A DNA stretch of 64,000 nt from Stenotrophomonas maltophilia (GCF_002799155.1 NZ_NERD01000002.1:1054001-1118000); one strand, 5' to 3'; positions 9,026-19,084 are shown, counted from the first letter of the stretch. Notes: a model not told the origin generated them from the letters alone. Numbers and translations: made by a program.

Positions 9026-9519
9026 GCCGCCGCAACCTGGCCCGCCCACGCTCTTCGCAGGGCGGCTTCAGCCTGATCGAAGTGATGGTGGCGGTACTGA
9101 TCCTGGCATTCGGGCTGCTGGGCTTCGCCCTGCTGCAGACCACCAATGTCCGCTTCGTGCAAAGCGCGAACTACCGCACCCAGGCCACCAACCTGGCCAA
9201 CGACCTGATCGAGCTGATGCGCGCCCAGCGTGCCGACACGCTGGCCGGTGGCGCCTATTCCTCGGCCTCGTTCTCCGCAGGCTCGGTGAAGCCCAGCGGC
9301 GCCTGCACCTGGCCGACCGGCGCCGCGGTGACGCCGAAGACGAACGTGGCACGCTGGCAATGCGAGGTTGCGCGGACGCTGGGTGAAAAGGCCAGTGCAC
9401 AGGTGACCTTCGTGCAGAGTACCGGCCAGGTCACCGTTGCCATCAGCTGGGGTGACCAGCGCTGGGATCCGAAGGATCCCGACAGCCTTACCACCTTCGG
9501 CCTGACGACCTTCCTGTGA
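9022..9519 (+). CDS. pilV: PilV, type IV pilus minor pilin
   Basis: A 165-residue prepilin with a 15-residue leader ending SQGG, cleavage before FSLIEVMVAVLILAFG, and the PilV-type continuation LLGFALLQTTNVRFVQSANY. Minor pilins PilV, PilW and PilX with PilY1 form the priming complex at the pilus tip. Start and stop overlap both neighbours (ATGA type), which indicates translational coupling. Confidence 0.9.
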   Translation: MSRRNLARPRSSQGGFSLIEVMVAVLILAFGLLGFALLQTTNVRFVQSANYRTQATNLANDLIELMRAQRADTLAGGAYSSASFSAGSVKPSGACTWPTGAAVTPKTNVARWQCEVARTLGEKASAQVTFVQSTGQVTVAISWGDQRWDPKDPDSLTTFGLTTFL

Positions 9520-10685
9520 ACGCGCCCATGAGTCCAATTTCGCGAGCCCGAGGCCTGTCGCTGATCGAACTGATGATCGCCATGGTCATCGGCCTGGTCC
9601 TGATGCTGGGCGTCACCCAGATCTTCATCGCCTCGCGTGCGGCGTCACGCCTGTCCGAAGGCGCGGCCCGTACCCAGGAGAACGCGCGCTTCGCGCTGGA
9701 TTTCCTGCAGCATGACCTTCGCATGGCCGGCCACTTTGGCTGCGTCAACGACCAGGCCCACGTGGTCAAGAACACCGGCGATGTCGGCTACCACCTGGGC
9801 ATCAGCTCGGGCAGTGGCGACCCGCAGGATTTCTCTGTTCCGGTGCAGGGATATGAGGCTGCAGGTACGGCGCCGGGCGCCACGCTGACGCTGGGCCGTG
9901 CGTGGAGCGCGGCGCAGTCGGTTCCAAAGAGCATCGCCAACCTCAAGCCGGCACCGTTGCCGGGCAGTGACATCCTGGTGCTGCGCGTGATGAGTCCGGA
10001 AGGGGCCGTCGTGACCGGCATATCCGTGGCCGCGGGTGCAACCACCCTGACCGTTTCCAATGAAGGCATGGCCCGACTGAAGGCCAACGCCGCAGGCACG
10101 CCGACGGTCTTCGGCGTGGCCGACTGCACCCGTGCCGACGTATTCCCCGCCACCATCACCGGTTCGACCGTGAAGGTCGACAAGGTCGACCTGAGCAACT
10201 ATTCGATCAACAACGCGATGACCATGCTGTATCGCGCCGATGGCATGGCGTACTACATCGCGACCAATCCCAATGGCGAGCCGGCGCTTTACCGGGCGCG
10301 CGCCAATGGCGCCGGCGGCTACGCCGATGGCGAGGAGCTGGTGGAAGGCATCGAGAACATGCAGTTCCTGTACGGCCTGGATGCCACCACGAACATCGCC
10401 CTGCCCACGCCGCCGACCGGTCGCATCGTCGACCAGCGCGTGGCCAGTGCGGTCAGCACCGGCACCGATGCCGCCGCCGCAGGGCAGTGGCGGCGCGTGG
10501 GCATGGTGCAGGTGGGCCTGCTGGCGCGCAGTCCGCAGCGTGCGTCGGCCGAAGCACCGGGCAGTGCGGCCACCTATCCGGCCATCCTGGGGGTGGGCTT
10601 TGCCCCGGCCGATCCTTACGACCAGCGCCATCGTGGCGCCTATGAAGCGTCCGTTGCGCTTCGCAACCGCTTGTTCGGGAACTGA
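9516..10685 (+). CDS. pilW: PilW, type IV pilus minor pilin
   Basis: A prepilin of 389 residues (from GTG 9516, overlapping pilV; ATG 9528 is the alternative). The leader ends ISRARG, followed by LSLIELMIAMVIGLVLMLGV with Glu5. The large C-terminal domain is typical of PilW and about the usual length. It likely bridges PilV/PilX and PilY1 at the pilus tip. Confidence 0.9.
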   Translation: MNAPMSPISRARGLSLIELMIAMVIGLVLMLGVTQIFIASRAASRLSEGAARTQENARFALDFLQHDLRMAGHFGCVNDQAHVVKNTGDVGYHLGISSGSGDPQDFSVPVQGYEAAGTAPGATLTLGRAWSAAQSVPKSIANLKPAPLPGSDILVLRVMSPEGAVVTGISVAAGATTLTVSNEGMARLKANAAGTPTVFGVADCTRADVFPATITGSTVKVDKVDLSNYSINNAMTMLYRADGMAYYIATNPNGEPALYRARANGAGGYADGEELVEGIENMQFLYGLDATTNIALPTPPTGRIVDQRVASAVSTGTDAAAAGQWRRVGMVQVGLLARSPQRASAEAPGSAATYPAILGVGFAPADPYDQRHRGAYEASVALRNRLFGN

Positions 10686-10690
10686 CGACC

Positions 10691-11212
10691 ATGCGCACTC
10701 ATCCTTCCTCCCGACGCCGTCCCTTCGTTGCCCGGGCACGACAGCAGGGTGCCGTTCTCTATGTCGCGCTGATCATGCTGGTGCTGCTGGCCCTGCTGGG
10801 GGTGATCGGCATGCAGGTGGCCGGCATGCAGGAGCGCATGGCGGCTGGCTACCGGGCGACCAACATGGCATTCCAGAACGCCGAAGGCGCGGCACGCAGC
10901 GCCGAGAACGCGGTGGAGAACATCGCCAACCGGAAGGATGCCGGTAGCAATCCGGCCGTGGTGTCCTCCGACATCAGCCAGCAGTGCGATGACGGCTTCG
11001 ATCCTTCGGCCTGGGTCGCGAAAACCAAGCTGGGCAGCAAGCCGGCGATCTATGTCCGCGAGATCCAGGGCTGCATCCAGGGGGAGGGTGCGCTGGACAT
11101 GGGCAAGTCGGTGGAGAAGCCAACGCCGGTCTACCAGATCACGACCTATGCCGGTGATACCACCAGTGATGCGACGTCGCGTGCGGCGATCGATACCGTA
11201 TTCAAGCTGTGA
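10691..11212 (+). CDS. pilX: PilX, type IV pilus assembly minor pilin
   Basis: A 173-residue protein with the PilX N-terminal domain: a basic leader, then QQGAVLYVALIMLVLLALLG and GMQVAGMQERMAAGYRATNM, the segment conserved in PilX proteins. It lacks the strict G|F cleavage motif, as many PilX proteins do. It sits 5 bases after pilW and 13 before pilY1. Confidence 0.88.
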   Translation: MRTHPSSRRRPFVARARQQGAVLYVALIMLVLLALLGVIGMQVAGMQERMAAGYRATNMAFQNAEGAARSAENAVENIANRKDAGSNPAVVSSDISQQCDDGFDPSAWVAKTKLGSKPAIYVREIQGCIQGEGALDMGKSVEKPTPVYQITTYAGDTTSDATSRAAIDTVFKL

Positions 11213-11225
11213 GGCTGGGGAGCCC

Positions 11226-14200
11226 ATGAACACTCGCAACCGCAGGATCCTGGCAGGCGCAGGCCTTGCTGTCTTGGCCGCTGGCGGCTATCTGGCACAT
11301 ACCCTGTTTGCCGCACAGGCACAGGGCGTGCTGGCGCAGGAGCCGATGAACGTGCAGACACGCGCGACGCCGGCCTTCATCATGGCGGTGGACGATTCGG
11401 GTTCGATGAACTTCGAACGCATGTTCCCCGGTGGTGATGGCCGCATGCGCTGGAACAGCAGCACCAGCAGCTTCTTCAACAATGATGGGAGCTTCTTCAG
11501 CGTGGGCTCGGCGTGCGCCAACAACTCGCTGGACTGCTACCTGTACCTGTACCCGCACGCGGAGTTCAACAAGGAATATTCACCGGGCCGGGCCATCCCG
11601 CCGCTGGATATCTATGGCTTCGCCCGTTCGCATGTCTATAACGCCAGCTACTTCAACCCGGCAGTGACCTATCGGCCGTGGACCAATGCCGATGGCACGC
11701 TGTGGCCAAATGCGTCGATCACCCAGACCCGCGCCGATCCACGGTCCGACCAGCGCGGCTACAAGGCCGTGTACAACATGACCGTCAACCGTGCCGAGAC
11801 GTCGGAGAAGTTCCAGTTCGTCAACGGCATGCGGATTCCCGACCTTTCCGGCAGCGGCAATGAGTACTACGTCGACAGCTGGTGGGATGGCGGGTGGAAG
11901 ACCGCCGCGGTCAGCAACACCGGCAATACCACGTACTCCATCAGCTATTTCCCGGCGACCTTCTACCTGCCGGCCGCGGCGCCCGCACCGGACGGATACA
12001 AGACCGACGACGTCAATCGCCCGGTGATCAGCGGTGCCTGTGGTCCGGGCTGCAATCTGCGTCGTTACCAGATCAAGTCAGGCAACTATTCCAGCCCGGC
12101 CGCGTACAACGCCGCGATCCAGAATTTCGCCAACTGGTTCCAGTATCACCGCAACCGCGTGCTGGCCATCGTCGGCTCCTCGACCGCTGCACTGGTGAGC
12201 GTGGACACGATGCGCGTGGGCTACTTCACCATCAACAAGCTCAACAACGCGACCATGTATGACATGGTCACCAACCGTGCCGACCTCTACAAGCAGATCT
12301 ATACGCTGACCGGTAATGGCGGCACGCCGAACCGACGTGCGGTGGAGTACCTGGTCGACCAGTTCCGACGTACCGACGCCGATGCGCCGGTTCAGCTGGC
12401 CTGCCAGCGCAACGGCGGCATGCTGTTCACCGATGGCTACACCAACTCCGGCAACACGGCGAACAACGGTTTCGGTGATGCCGACTCGGTGAACTCGACC
12501 CATCTGCCGTCCATTCCGTTCGCCGATGGCTACAGCAACACCATCGCCGACATCGCGGCAGCGGCTTATGCCGGCGCCCGCACCCCCTTGCGCACCGGGA
12601 CCAGCTTCCCGGCCGGGCAGGTGCCGGTCAGTGACAAGTGCAGCACCCTGGACAAGAGCAGTCCGGACTGGAAGCGGTTGGACTGCCAGACCGACCTGCA
12701 CATGAATTTCTACGGGGTGACCCTGGGCGCGCAGGGCAAGATCTATGGCGTCAACCAGGCAGCTACCGACGATCCCTACAAGAACCCGCCGAACTGGGCT
12801 GGCAACGGCAATCCGATAGATGTCGACGACGGTACCGTCATCGATGAACTGTGGCACGCGGCCGTCAACAGCCGTGGCGAGTTCATCAATGCGCAGACGC
12901 CGGCCGACGTCACCGAGGCTATGCGCCGGGTGTTGTCTTCGATCACCGGAGGTGCATCGCCGTCGGGAACGATCGGCATCAGCGGTGCACGCATCGGCAC
13001 GGGCTCACTGGCGGTCACGCCGCGCTATGACATCACCAACAGCGGCACCGACTGGTCGAGTAAACTGACCGCGTCCAGCGTCAAGGTCAACGCCGATCAG
13101 GTGGCCGAGCTGACCGAGGTATGGGAAGCCTCCAGCCGCCTGTCCTCGTCCGGCCGTCGCATCATCGCCAACAAGCTGGGTTCGCCGGTGGATTTCAACA
13201 GCGCCCGCATCAACCTGCAGGATCTGTGCAGCAAGCCGGACGGCAAGTACGCGTCGATGCTGGTCTGCTCCACCGACAAGCTGACGGCGATCAAGGCCGA
13301 CCTGGCCAGTGCCATCAACTATCTCAGTGCCGACAGCTCGACCGAGGTCCGCAACGGCGGCAAGTATCGCGACCGGTCCACGCCGCTGGGCGACATCGTC
13401 AATTCGGCACCGGTGGTGAGCTCGCCGCTGGACGACTACGGCTACCGCCAGTTGGGCGGTACCTATGCCAAGAGCTACACGGACTACCTGGCCACCAAGG
13501 CCAAATCGCAGCGGTACATGGTGTACGTCGGCGCCAACGACGGCATGCTGCATGCCTTCGATGGTGGCATGAAGGCGGATGCCAAGCAGGATGGCACTGG
13601 CGGCACGGAGAGCTTCGCCTACATCCCGGCCACCGCGCTGGGCCATATGGCCAACCTGCTGTTCCCCTACAAGTCCGACACGGCTGACCAGACCTTCCGC
13701 CATCGCTACTACGTCGATGGTCCGGTAACGGTGGCCGATACCTTCAACGGCACCGCCTGGCAGACCAGCCTGGTGGGTACGACGGGTGCGGGCGGCCGTT
13801 CGGTGTTCGCACTGGACGTCACCACGCCGGGCAGCTTCGGCACCGGCAACGTGCTGTGGGAAATCAGCGACATCAACGCGTCGCTGCAGGACGAGGTGCG
13901 CAACAACATCGGCTTCGTGCTGGGCAAGCCGGTGATCGTGCCGGTGAAGAGTGGCACCGGCGTGGCCTGGAAGGCGATCTTCGGCAATGGCTACGGCAGC
14001 GCAAACGGCAAGGCCGTGTTGTTCGTGGTCGATATGGCCAGCGGCGACATCCGGATGATCGAAGCGGTTGAGGGTACCTCGGGTGCCGGCATCTCCGGGA
14101 GCAACGGATTGGGCAATGTGGTCGTGGTCGATCGCTGGACCGGCGCGAGCCAGGATGCGCGCGGCCGCGATGGACTGGCTGACACCGTCTACGCCGCCGA

Positions 14201-14990
14201 TCAGCGCGGCGCCGTGTGGAAGTTCGACCTGACCAGCAGTGCGAACACCACGCTGACCGTACCGATGTTCACCAGCCAGGCGGCCCAGGACTCTTCCAAC
14301 AAGACCTACCGCCAGCCGATCACCGGTGGCATGACCGCCGCGACCGGGCCCTCGGGTGGCGTGATGCTTTATTTCGGCACCGGCAGCTTCTCGTTCACCA
14401 GTGACAAGGATGACAAGGCACAGCAGGCGCTGTACGCCGTGAACGATCTTTCGGGCAAGACGGTGGCCTCGACGGTGACCGCAGCCAACCTCGTTCCCTA
14501 CACGGCAGCGGCCGCCGCTGCGGGAGCCCAGGAGCGCAAGATCACGGCGGGTACGGCTCCAGCCAATGCACGTGGCTGGATGATCCAGTTGCCTGCCGGT
14601 AACGGCGAGCGCGCAGTCGGGAATCCGATCCTGGTCAGTGGCATCGTCTTCATGCCGACATACGTGCCCAACATGCAGTCGGTGGGGTGCTCGACCAGCG
14701 GTTCGAACTGGTTGTTCGGGTTGTCGTCGATCAGTGGCCTGCCGATGCTGGAGAACGTGCGCTACGGCTCGCCGACCGGTAGCCAGCCGGGGACCGGAAC
14801 CGCAGCCATCGCGTTGAAGACCGGAGGAACCGCGCCGGTTCGTGACGTCTCGCTGTCAGTACTGCCGCGTCCGACGGACAAGGCGCCACCCGGAGGGAGT
14901 TCCTGCTGGATGGCCGTCGGCGCCGCCGGCAGCCAGTCGCTCTATCTGCCTTACCCGTGCGGTCGCCAGTCCTGGCGCCAGCTCAAGTAA
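11226..14990 (+). CDS. pilY1: PilY1, type IV pilus tip-associated adhesin
   Basis: A 1254-residue exported protein. The start at 11226 (GGGGAG just upstream) gives the signal anchor ILAGAGLAVLAAGGYLAHTLF. Residues about 50-65 (AFIMAVDDSGSMNF) contain a DxSxS MIDAS-like site of a von Willebrand A-like N-terminal half. The C-terminal half (from about residue 700) is the PilY1 beta-propeller (YVGANDGMLHAFDGGM), with Asp-rich candidate calcium loops such as DRWTGASQDARGRDG. The C terminus GRQSWRQLK is typical. PilY1 controls pilus extension and retraction and surface sensing. Upstream in-frame codons back to 10938 overlap pilX and are rejected. Confidence 0.93.
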   Translation: MNTRNRRILAGAGLAVLAAGGYLAHTLFAAQAQGVLAQEPMNVQTRATPAFIMAVDDSGSMNFERMFPGGDGRMRWNSSTSSFFNNDGSFFSVGSACANNSLDCYLYLYPHAEFNKEYSPGRAIPPLDIYGFARSHVYNASYFNPAVTYRPWTNADGTLWPNASITQTRADPRSDQRGYKAVYNMTVNRAETSEKFQFVNGMRIPDLSGSGNEYYVDSWWDGGWKTAAVSNTGNTTYSISYFPATFYLPAAAPAPDGYKTDDVNRPVISGACGPGCNLRRYQIKSGNYSSPAAYNAAIQNFANWFQYHRNRVLAIVGSSTAALVSVDTMRVGYFTINKLNNATMYDMVTNRADLYKQIYTLTGNGGTPNRRAVEYLVDQFRRTDADAPVQLACQRNGGMLFTDGYTNSGNTANNGFGDADSVNSTHLPSIPFADGYSNTIADIAAAAYAGARTPLRTGTSFPAGQVPVSDKCSTLDKSSPDWKRLDCQTDLHMNFYGVTLGAQGKIYGVNQAATDDPYKNPPNWAGNGNPIDVDDGTVIDELWHAAVNSRGEFINAQTPADVTEAMRRVLSSITGGASPSGTIGISGARIGTGSLAVTPRYDITNSGTDWSSKLTASSVKVNADQVAELTEVWEASSRLSSSGRRIIANKLGSPVDFNSARINLQDLCSKPDGKYASMLVCSTDKLTAIKADLASAINYLSADSSTEVRNGGKYRDRSTPLGDIVNSAPVVSSPLDDYGYRQLGGTYAKSYTDYLATKAKSQRYMVYVGANDGMLHAFDGGMKADAKQDGTGGTESFAYIPATALGHMANLLFPYKSDTADQTFRHRYYVDGPVTVADTFNGTAWQTSLVGTTGAGGRSVFALDVTTPGSFGTGNVLWEISDINASLQDEVRNNIGFVLGKPVIVPVKSGTGVAWKAIFGNGYGSANGKAVLFVVDMASGDIRMIEAVEGTSGAGISGSNGLGNVVVVDRWTGASQDARGRDGLADTVYAADQRGAVWKFDLTSSANTTLTVPMFTSQAAQDSSNKTYRQPITGGMTAATGPSGGVMLYFGTGSFSFTSDKDDKAQQALYAVNDLSGKTVASTVTAANLVPYTAAAAAAGAQERKITAGTAPANARGWMIQLPAGNGERAVGNPILVSGIVFMPTYVPNMQSVGCSTSGSNWLFGLSSISGLPMLENVRYGSPTGSQPGTGTAAIALKTGGTAPVRDVSLSVLPRPTDKAPPGGSSCWMAVGAAGSQSLYLPYPCGRQSWRQLK

Positions 14991-15008
14991 CCCCAAGTGC
15001 GAGGATCC

Positions 15009-15422
15009 ATGCTCATGCTGCACACTCCCATGCCTCGCCGCGCGGCTGGCTTTACGCTGATCGAGCTGATGATCGTGGTGATCGTCATCGGCATCCTGGC
15101 GGCGATCGCCATTCCGTCCTATCAGGAATACGTGCGCCGATCGCATCGCGCCGTGGTGAAGGCGGACCTGGCCGAGTACGCACAGCGTGCCGAGCGCTAC
15201 CACACCAGCAACAACTCCTACACGGGCTACGCGCTGCCGACCAAGGTGTCGCCCCGTGATGGCGGGACCGCGCGCTACAACCTGGACTACAAGGGGGATG
15301 GCACGAGCTTCACCATTACCGCCACCCCGCAGGGCACGCAGGCCAAGGACAGCTGCGGCAAGTTGAGCGTGGACCAGGCCAACCGCAAGACGGCCGACGG
15401 TGGAGTTGCCAGCTGCTGGTGA
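15009..15422 (+). CDS. pilE: PilE-like minor pilin
   Basis: A prepilin of about 137 residues with cleavage site [21 protein letters not shown]. The helix continues [20 protein letters not shown], the form seen in PilE minor pilins. Two Cys residues near the end (SCGKL and SCW) probably form the D-loop disulfide. The start may be ATG 15009 or 15015; an upstream GTG at 14997 has no ribosome site. It is the last gene of the fimT-pilVWXY1E operon. Confidence 0.88.
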   Translation: MLMLHTPMPRRAAGFTLIELMIVVIVIGILAAIAIPSYQEYVRRSHRAVVKADLAEYAQRAERYHTSNNSYTGYALPTKVSPRDGGTARYNLDYKGDGTSFTITATPQGTQAKDSCGKLSVDQANRKTADGGVASCW

Positions 15423-15430
15423 AACAGGTG

Positions 15431-15459
15431 TTGATCTTCCTGTGATCGACCAGTACAAT
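15431..15459 (+). promoter_or_regulatory. Promoter of tRNA-Asn
   Basis: TTGATC and TACAAT are separated by 17 bases, 10 bases before the tRNA 5' end. This matches a sigma-70 promoter. Confidence 0.7.
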
Positions 15460-15469
15460 GCGCCTCCCC

Positions 15470-15546
15470 GCCCGAATAGCTCAGCCGGTTAGAGCACTTG
15501 ACTGTTAATCAGGGGGTCGTTGGTTCGAGTCCAACTTCGGGCGCCA
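15470..15546 (+). tRNA. tRNA-Asn (GTT)
   Basis: A complete cloverleaf: acceptor GCCCGAA / TTCGGGC, anticodon loop CTGTTAA with GTT, T-arm GGTTCGAGTCC, and encoded CCA. Confidence 0.97.
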
Positions 15547-15552
15547 GATACT

Positions 15553-15586
15553 GCAAAAGCCGCGAGAAATCGCGGCTTTTGCTTTT
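15553..15586 (+). terminator. Terminator after tRNA-Asn
   Basis: A 12-base stem GCAAAAGCCGCG / CGCGGCTTTTGC with an AGAAAT loop and a TTTT tail. It may also limit read-through from the opposite pseudopilin gene. Confidence 0.9.
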
Positions 15587-15598
15587 CTGCGCAAGCAT

Positions 15599-16144
15599 TC
15601 AGCAGGGTGTATCGCGGTCTACGTGCTCACTTCGGACGCGGCCGCCATTGTTGACGATCAGCGCACCGTGCAGCCGATTGCCCGCGCAGATGCGCAGGCT
15701 CAGGTTGGCCCCCGGGCTGCGTCCATCTGCCTGGAAGAACAGTTGGGGGCGCCCGCTGCTGGCCTTGGCAAGGATCGAGATGTCCGGGCGCCCGGTATGG
15801 TGGATCAGGATCGCTTCCGGCGACGCCGGTTCCCCGCGCTGGTCGCCGCTGCGGTAGATGATCCAGCCGGCGCTCCAGTCGTCGCCGCAGTGCAGGCCGT
15901 CGACGCTGGCGCAGAGGCCGATCAGCTCGCGCCTGCGCAATGCCTCGCTGCGTGCGCCGGACAGGCTGGCGTGCAGGGTCAGTTGCAGTGCATCGGCGCG
16001 GTGCCTCAGCAGAAGGGGCCGCAGTGCCGGCCAGGTCGCGGCCAGCAGCACCGCCAGCACGGCGATGACCACCAGCAGTTCGGTCAGGTGCACGCCCCGC
16101 GCAGTGCGGGGGCCGTGGGGGCAGGGGGCGTGGGTCGGGTGCAT
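15599..16144 (-). CDS. Solitary FimT/GspH-like pseudopilin with GRVR tail
   Basis: A prepilin of about 181 residues from ATG 16144 (ATG 16180 would add 12 residues). A long leader ends GPRTARG, followed by [20 protein letters not shown] with Glu5. A GspH-like beta domain with paired Cys follows ([17 protein letters not shown]). Its C-terminal tail carries GRVR at about residues 168-171, the GRxR motif known to bind DNA in Legionella FimT. It lies alone, opposite to the minor pilin operon and divergent from uvrB. A role in DNA uptake is inferred. Confidence 0.8.
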   Translation of the reverse strand: MHPTHAPCPHGPRTARGVHLTELLVVIAVLAVLLAATWPALRPLLLRHRADALQLTLHASLSGARSEALRRRELIGLCASVDGLHCGDDWSAGWIIYRSGDQRGEPASPEAILIHHTGRPDISILAKASSGRPQLFFQADGRSPGANLSLRICAGNRLHGALIVNNGGRVRSEHVDRDTPC

Positions 16145-16272
16145 GCATCCAGCCTCCGCGCCCGGCTGGGCAGCCGCCATCGGGATTCTCCGCGGCGGGC
16201 TGCCCGGCGACCCCTCAGCCAGCCGTCACCCCTTGCCCCGTATACTCAACCTTCCCGGGAACTGGCAACACC

Positions 16273-18297
16273 ATGAGCGACAGTTTTGAACTTGTCTCGC
16301 CGTATTCGCCGGCGGGCGACCAGCCCGATGCCATCGCGAAGCTGACCAGCAACTTCGAGGCCGGCATCGCCAAGCAGACCCTGCTCGGCGTGACTGGCTC
16401 GGGCAAGACCTACACCATCGCCAACGTCATCCAGAACGTGCAGAAGCCGACGTTGATCATGGCGCCGAACAAGACGCTGGCGGCGCAGCTGTATGGCGAG
16501 TTCAAGGCATTCTTCCCGCACAACGCGGTGGAGTATTTCGTCAGCTACTACGACTACTACCAGCCCGAGGCCTACGTGCCGTCGTCGGACACCTTCATCG
16601 AGAAGGACAGTTCGATCAACGAGCACATCGAGCAGATGCGCCTGGCCGCGACCAAGACCTTGCTGTCGCGCCCGGATGCGATCGTGGTGGCGACGGTGTC
16701 GGCGATCTATGGCCTGGGTGCACCGGAAGACTACCTGTCACTGCGCCTGATCCTGTCCAAGGGCGAGCGCATCGACCAGCGCGACCTGATCAACCACCTG
16801 ACCCAGCTGCAGTACACACGCAACGAGTACGAACTGCAGCGCGGTACGTTCCGCGTGCGCGGCGAAGTGATCGACGTGTTCCCGGCCGAGTCGGACAGCG
16901 AGGCGCTGCGCCTTGAGCTGTTCGATGGCGAGGTCGAGAAGATCACCCTGTTCGACCCGCTGACCGGCGAGACGCTGCGCAACATGCAACGCTTCACGGT
17001 CTACCCGAAGACACACTATGCGACCACGCGCGAGCGCGTGCTGGCGGCGATCGAGACGATCAAGGTGGAGCTGAAGGAGCGGCTGGAGCAGCTGTACGCG
17101 CAGAACAAGCTGGTGGAGGCGCAGCGCCTGGCCCAGCGCACCCAGTTCGACCTGGAAATGATGGCTGAGGTCGGCTACTGCAATGGCATCGAGAACTACT
17201 CCCGGCACCTGACCGGCAAGAATGCCGGCGAGCCGCCGCCGACCCTGTTCGACTACCTGCCGGCCGATGCGCTGCTGGTGATCGACGAATCGCACGTGAC
17301 CATTCCGCAGATCGGCGCGATGTTCAAGGGCGACCGTTCGCGCAAGGAAACCCTGGTCGAGTTCGGTTTCCGCCTGCCGTCGGCGCTGGACAACCGCCCG
17401 CTGCGCTTCGAGGAGTGGGAGGAGCGCTGCCCGCGCAGCATCTATGTGTCGGCAACGCCAGGGCCGTACGAATACCGCGAGGCCGGCGACGAGATCACCG
17501 AGCTGGTGGTGCGCCCGACCGGCCTGATCGACCCGGTGGTGGAGATCCGCCCGGTGGGGACCCAGGTCGACGACCTGATGAGCGAGGCCAACGAACGCAT
17601 CAAGGCCGGCGACCGCGTGCTGGTCACCACGCTGACCAAGCGCATGGCCGAGAACCTCACCGAGTACCTCACCGAGCATGGTATCCGCGTGCGCTACCTG
17701 CACTCGGACGTGGACACGGTCGAGCGCGTGGAAATCATCCGCGACCTGCGCTTGGGCAAGTTCGATGTGCTGGTCGGCATCAACCTCCTGCGCGAAGGCC
17801 TGGACATGCCGGAAGTGTCGCTGGTGGCGATCCTCGACGCCGACAAGGAGGGCTTCCTGCGCTCGACCGGCTCGTTGATCCAGACCATCGGCCGCGCCGC
17901 CCGCAATGTGCGCGGCAAGGCGATCCTGTACGCGGACAAGGTGACCCGTTCGATGCAGGCGGCGATCGACGAGACCGACCGCCGCCGCGCCAAGCAGGTC
18001 GAGTACAACGCAGAACATGGCATCGTGCCGCGCTCGGTGGCGCGCCCGATCGTCGACGTCCTCGAGGGCGCGCGTTCGGATGCGGCGGAGAAGGAGGCGA
18101 AGAAGGGCAAGGGCAAGGGCCGGCCCGGCGTTGCCGAGGAAGGGAGCGACTATCGTTTGCTCAGCCCGGCCCAGCTTGCGTCCCGTCTCAAGGCGCTGGA
18201 ACAGCAGATGTACCAGCATGCCAAGGACCTGGAGTTCGAAGATGCCGCACGCGTGCGTGACCAGATCCGGCAGCTGAAGGAAGCCAGTCTGGGCTGA
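16273..18297 (+). CDS. uvrB: UvrB, excinuclease ABC subunit B
   Basis: A 674-residue cytosolic damage-verification helicase of nucleotide excision repair. Walker A is [12 protein letters not shown], the beta-hairpin region is [16 protein letters not shown], helicase motif II is [10 protein letters not shown], and motif VI is QTIGRAARN. The C-terminal UVR domain ([24 protein letters not shown]) binds UvrC. Length is standard. uvrC lies 13.5 kb downstream in the same window. Confidence 0.98.
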   Translation: MSDSFELVSPYSPAGDQPDAIAKLTSNFEAGIAKQTLLGVTGSGKTYTIANVIQNVQKPTLIMAPNKTLAAQLYGEFKAFFPHNAVEYFVSYYDYYQPEAYVPSSDTFIEKDSSINEHIEQMRLAATKTLLSRPDAIVVATVSAIYGLGAPEDYLSLRLILSKGERIDQRDLINHLTQLQYTRNEYELQRGTFRVRGEVIDVFPAESDSEALRLELFDGEVEKITLFDPLTGETLRNMQRFTVYPKTHYATTRERVLAAIETIKVELKERLEQLYAQNKLVEAQRLAQRTQFDLEMMAEVGYCNGIENYSRHLTGKNAGEPPPTLFDYLPADALLVIDESHVTIPQIGAMFKGDRSRKETLVEFGFRLPSALDNRPLRFEEWEERCPRSIYVSATPGPYEYREAGDEITELVVRPTGLIDPVVEIRPVGTQVDDLMSEANERIKAGDRVLVTTLTKRMAENLTEYLTEHGIRVRYLHSDVDTVERVEIIRDLRLGKFDVLVGINLLREGLDMPEVSLVAILDADKEGFLRSTGSLIQTIGRAARNVRGKAILYADKVTRSMQAAIDETDRRRAKQVEYNAEHGIVPRSVARPIVDVLEGARSDAAEKEAKKGKGKGRPGVAEEGSDYRLLSPAQLASRLKALEQQMYQHAKDLEFEDAARVRDQIRQLKEASLG

Positions 18298-18330
18298 ACG
18301 CGGCAGTGCAGCATCATCTTCACAAAAGTG

Positions 18331-18359
18331 TTGCGCTTCCCCGCCGGCATACGTAATAT
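18331..18359 (+). promoter_or_regulatory. Promoter of first tRNA-Val
   Basis: TTGCGC and TAATAT are separated by 17 bases, upstream of the tRNA, with a leader of about 40 bases. Confidence 0.65.
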
Positions 18360-18403
18360 ACGCGGCCTGCACCGACGCAATCGCGGAAATGCAGAAGAAA
18401 AAC

Positions 18404-18478
18404 GGGCGGTTAGCTCAGCGGTAGAGCACTACCTTGACATGGTAGGGGTCACAGGTTCGAACCCTGTACCGCCCACCA
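18404..18478 (+). tRNA. tRNA-Val (GAC), copy 1
   Basis: Acceptor GGGCGGT / ACCGCCC, anticodon loop TTGACAT with GAC, T-arm GGTTCGAACCC, encoded CCA. The 75-base sequence is identical to copy 2 at 18577. Confidence 0.97.
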
Positions 18479-18515
18479 CGAAGTTCTCGGAAGAGGGCTG
18501 TCGTGAACTGCAAAG

Positions 18516-18538
18516 CCCGGCCCTGGCGCCGGGTTTTT
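18516..18538 (+). terminator. Hairpin after first tRNA-Val
   Basis: CCCGGC / GCCGGG stem followed by TTTTT, between the two tRNA-Val genes. It may terminate or only partly attenuate transcription, since no clear promoter is seen for copy 2. Confidence 0.6.
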
Positions 18539-18576
18539 ACGTAACAAGGCCAGCCTTCGGGTGGCAAGAACATGAT

Positions 18577-18651
18577 GGGCGGTTAGCTCAGCGGTAGAGC
18601 ACTACCTTGACATGGTAGGGGTCACAGGTTCGAACCCTGTACCGCCCACCA
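18577..18651 (+). tRNA. tRNA-Val (GAC), copy 2
   Basis: Identical in all 75 bases to copy 1, with encoded CCA. Tandem duplicated tRNA gene. Confidence 0.97.
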
Positions 18652-18691
18652 CCTGCTCCCGGCATTGCCGGTGAAATGGTGGAAACGATGG

Positions 18692-18717
18692 AAGCCGGCC
18701 ACTGGGCCGGCTTTTTT
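18692..18717 (+). terminator. Terminator of the tRNA-Val pair
   Basis: A 9-base stem AAGCCGGCC / GGCCGGCTT around ACTG, with a run of six Ts. Confidence 0.9.
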
Positions 18718-18781
18718 CGTTCCGGGGGGGGCCTCCCTTCTTCCCGCGAGGCCGCATCCCGATCGGTTCAGTGGCGTGAAA

Positions 18782-19084
18782 TCAGCGGGTGATGCTGACC
18801 GAACGTTGGATCCGCCAGTGGCCATCGACGCGTTCCCACAGCTGCGCCACACCTGCCCGCACCAGCGCGGCCTGGGGGCGGCCCCTGTGGTCGTCTGGCA
18901 GCCGCTGGCAGCCCAATCGAAGTACGCGGTCCTGGCGCAGGTGATAGAGCTGCAGGGGCAGCACGTCATGCGTGTGCTGCGGGGCCTCGGCGCGCAGGAT
19001 CTGGCTGCGCAGGGCATCGTCGGTGGGTCCGCTGGCGTCGCCGAACAGGCTGGAGAGCAGCAGGATCAGGGCAAGCATCGGCAT
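18782..19084 (-). CDS. Small exported protein of unknown function
   Basis: A 100-residue protein starting MPMLALILLLSSLFGDASG, a likely signal peptide or short anchor, followed by a soluble basic domain ending GVAQLWERVDGHWRIQRSVS. That ending resembles the final strands of NTF2/SnoaL-like folds, but the match is weak. The start at 19084 is chosen for the signal sequence; the frame stays open upstream to 19255 without useful content. Not recognised as a named family. Confidence 0.5.
   Translation of the reverse strand: MPMLALILLLSSLFGDASGPTDDALRSQILRAEAPQHTHDVLPLQLYHLRQDRVLRLGCQRLPDDHRGRPQAALVRAGVAQLWERVDGHWRIQRSVSITR

Noticed and set aside
10938..11225. N-terminal extension of PilY1 by 96 codons
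   Set aside because: It would overlap pilX completely. The ATG at 11226 has a ribosome site and begins a signal anchor.
16738..18372. A 544-codon minus-strand frame over uvrB
   Set aside because: Shadow of uvrB, with no recognisable domain.
18404..18651. Direct repeats of 75 bases, briefly considered as a repeat array
   Set aside because: They are two complete tRNA-Val genes; there is no CRISPR-like periodic structure anywhere in the window.
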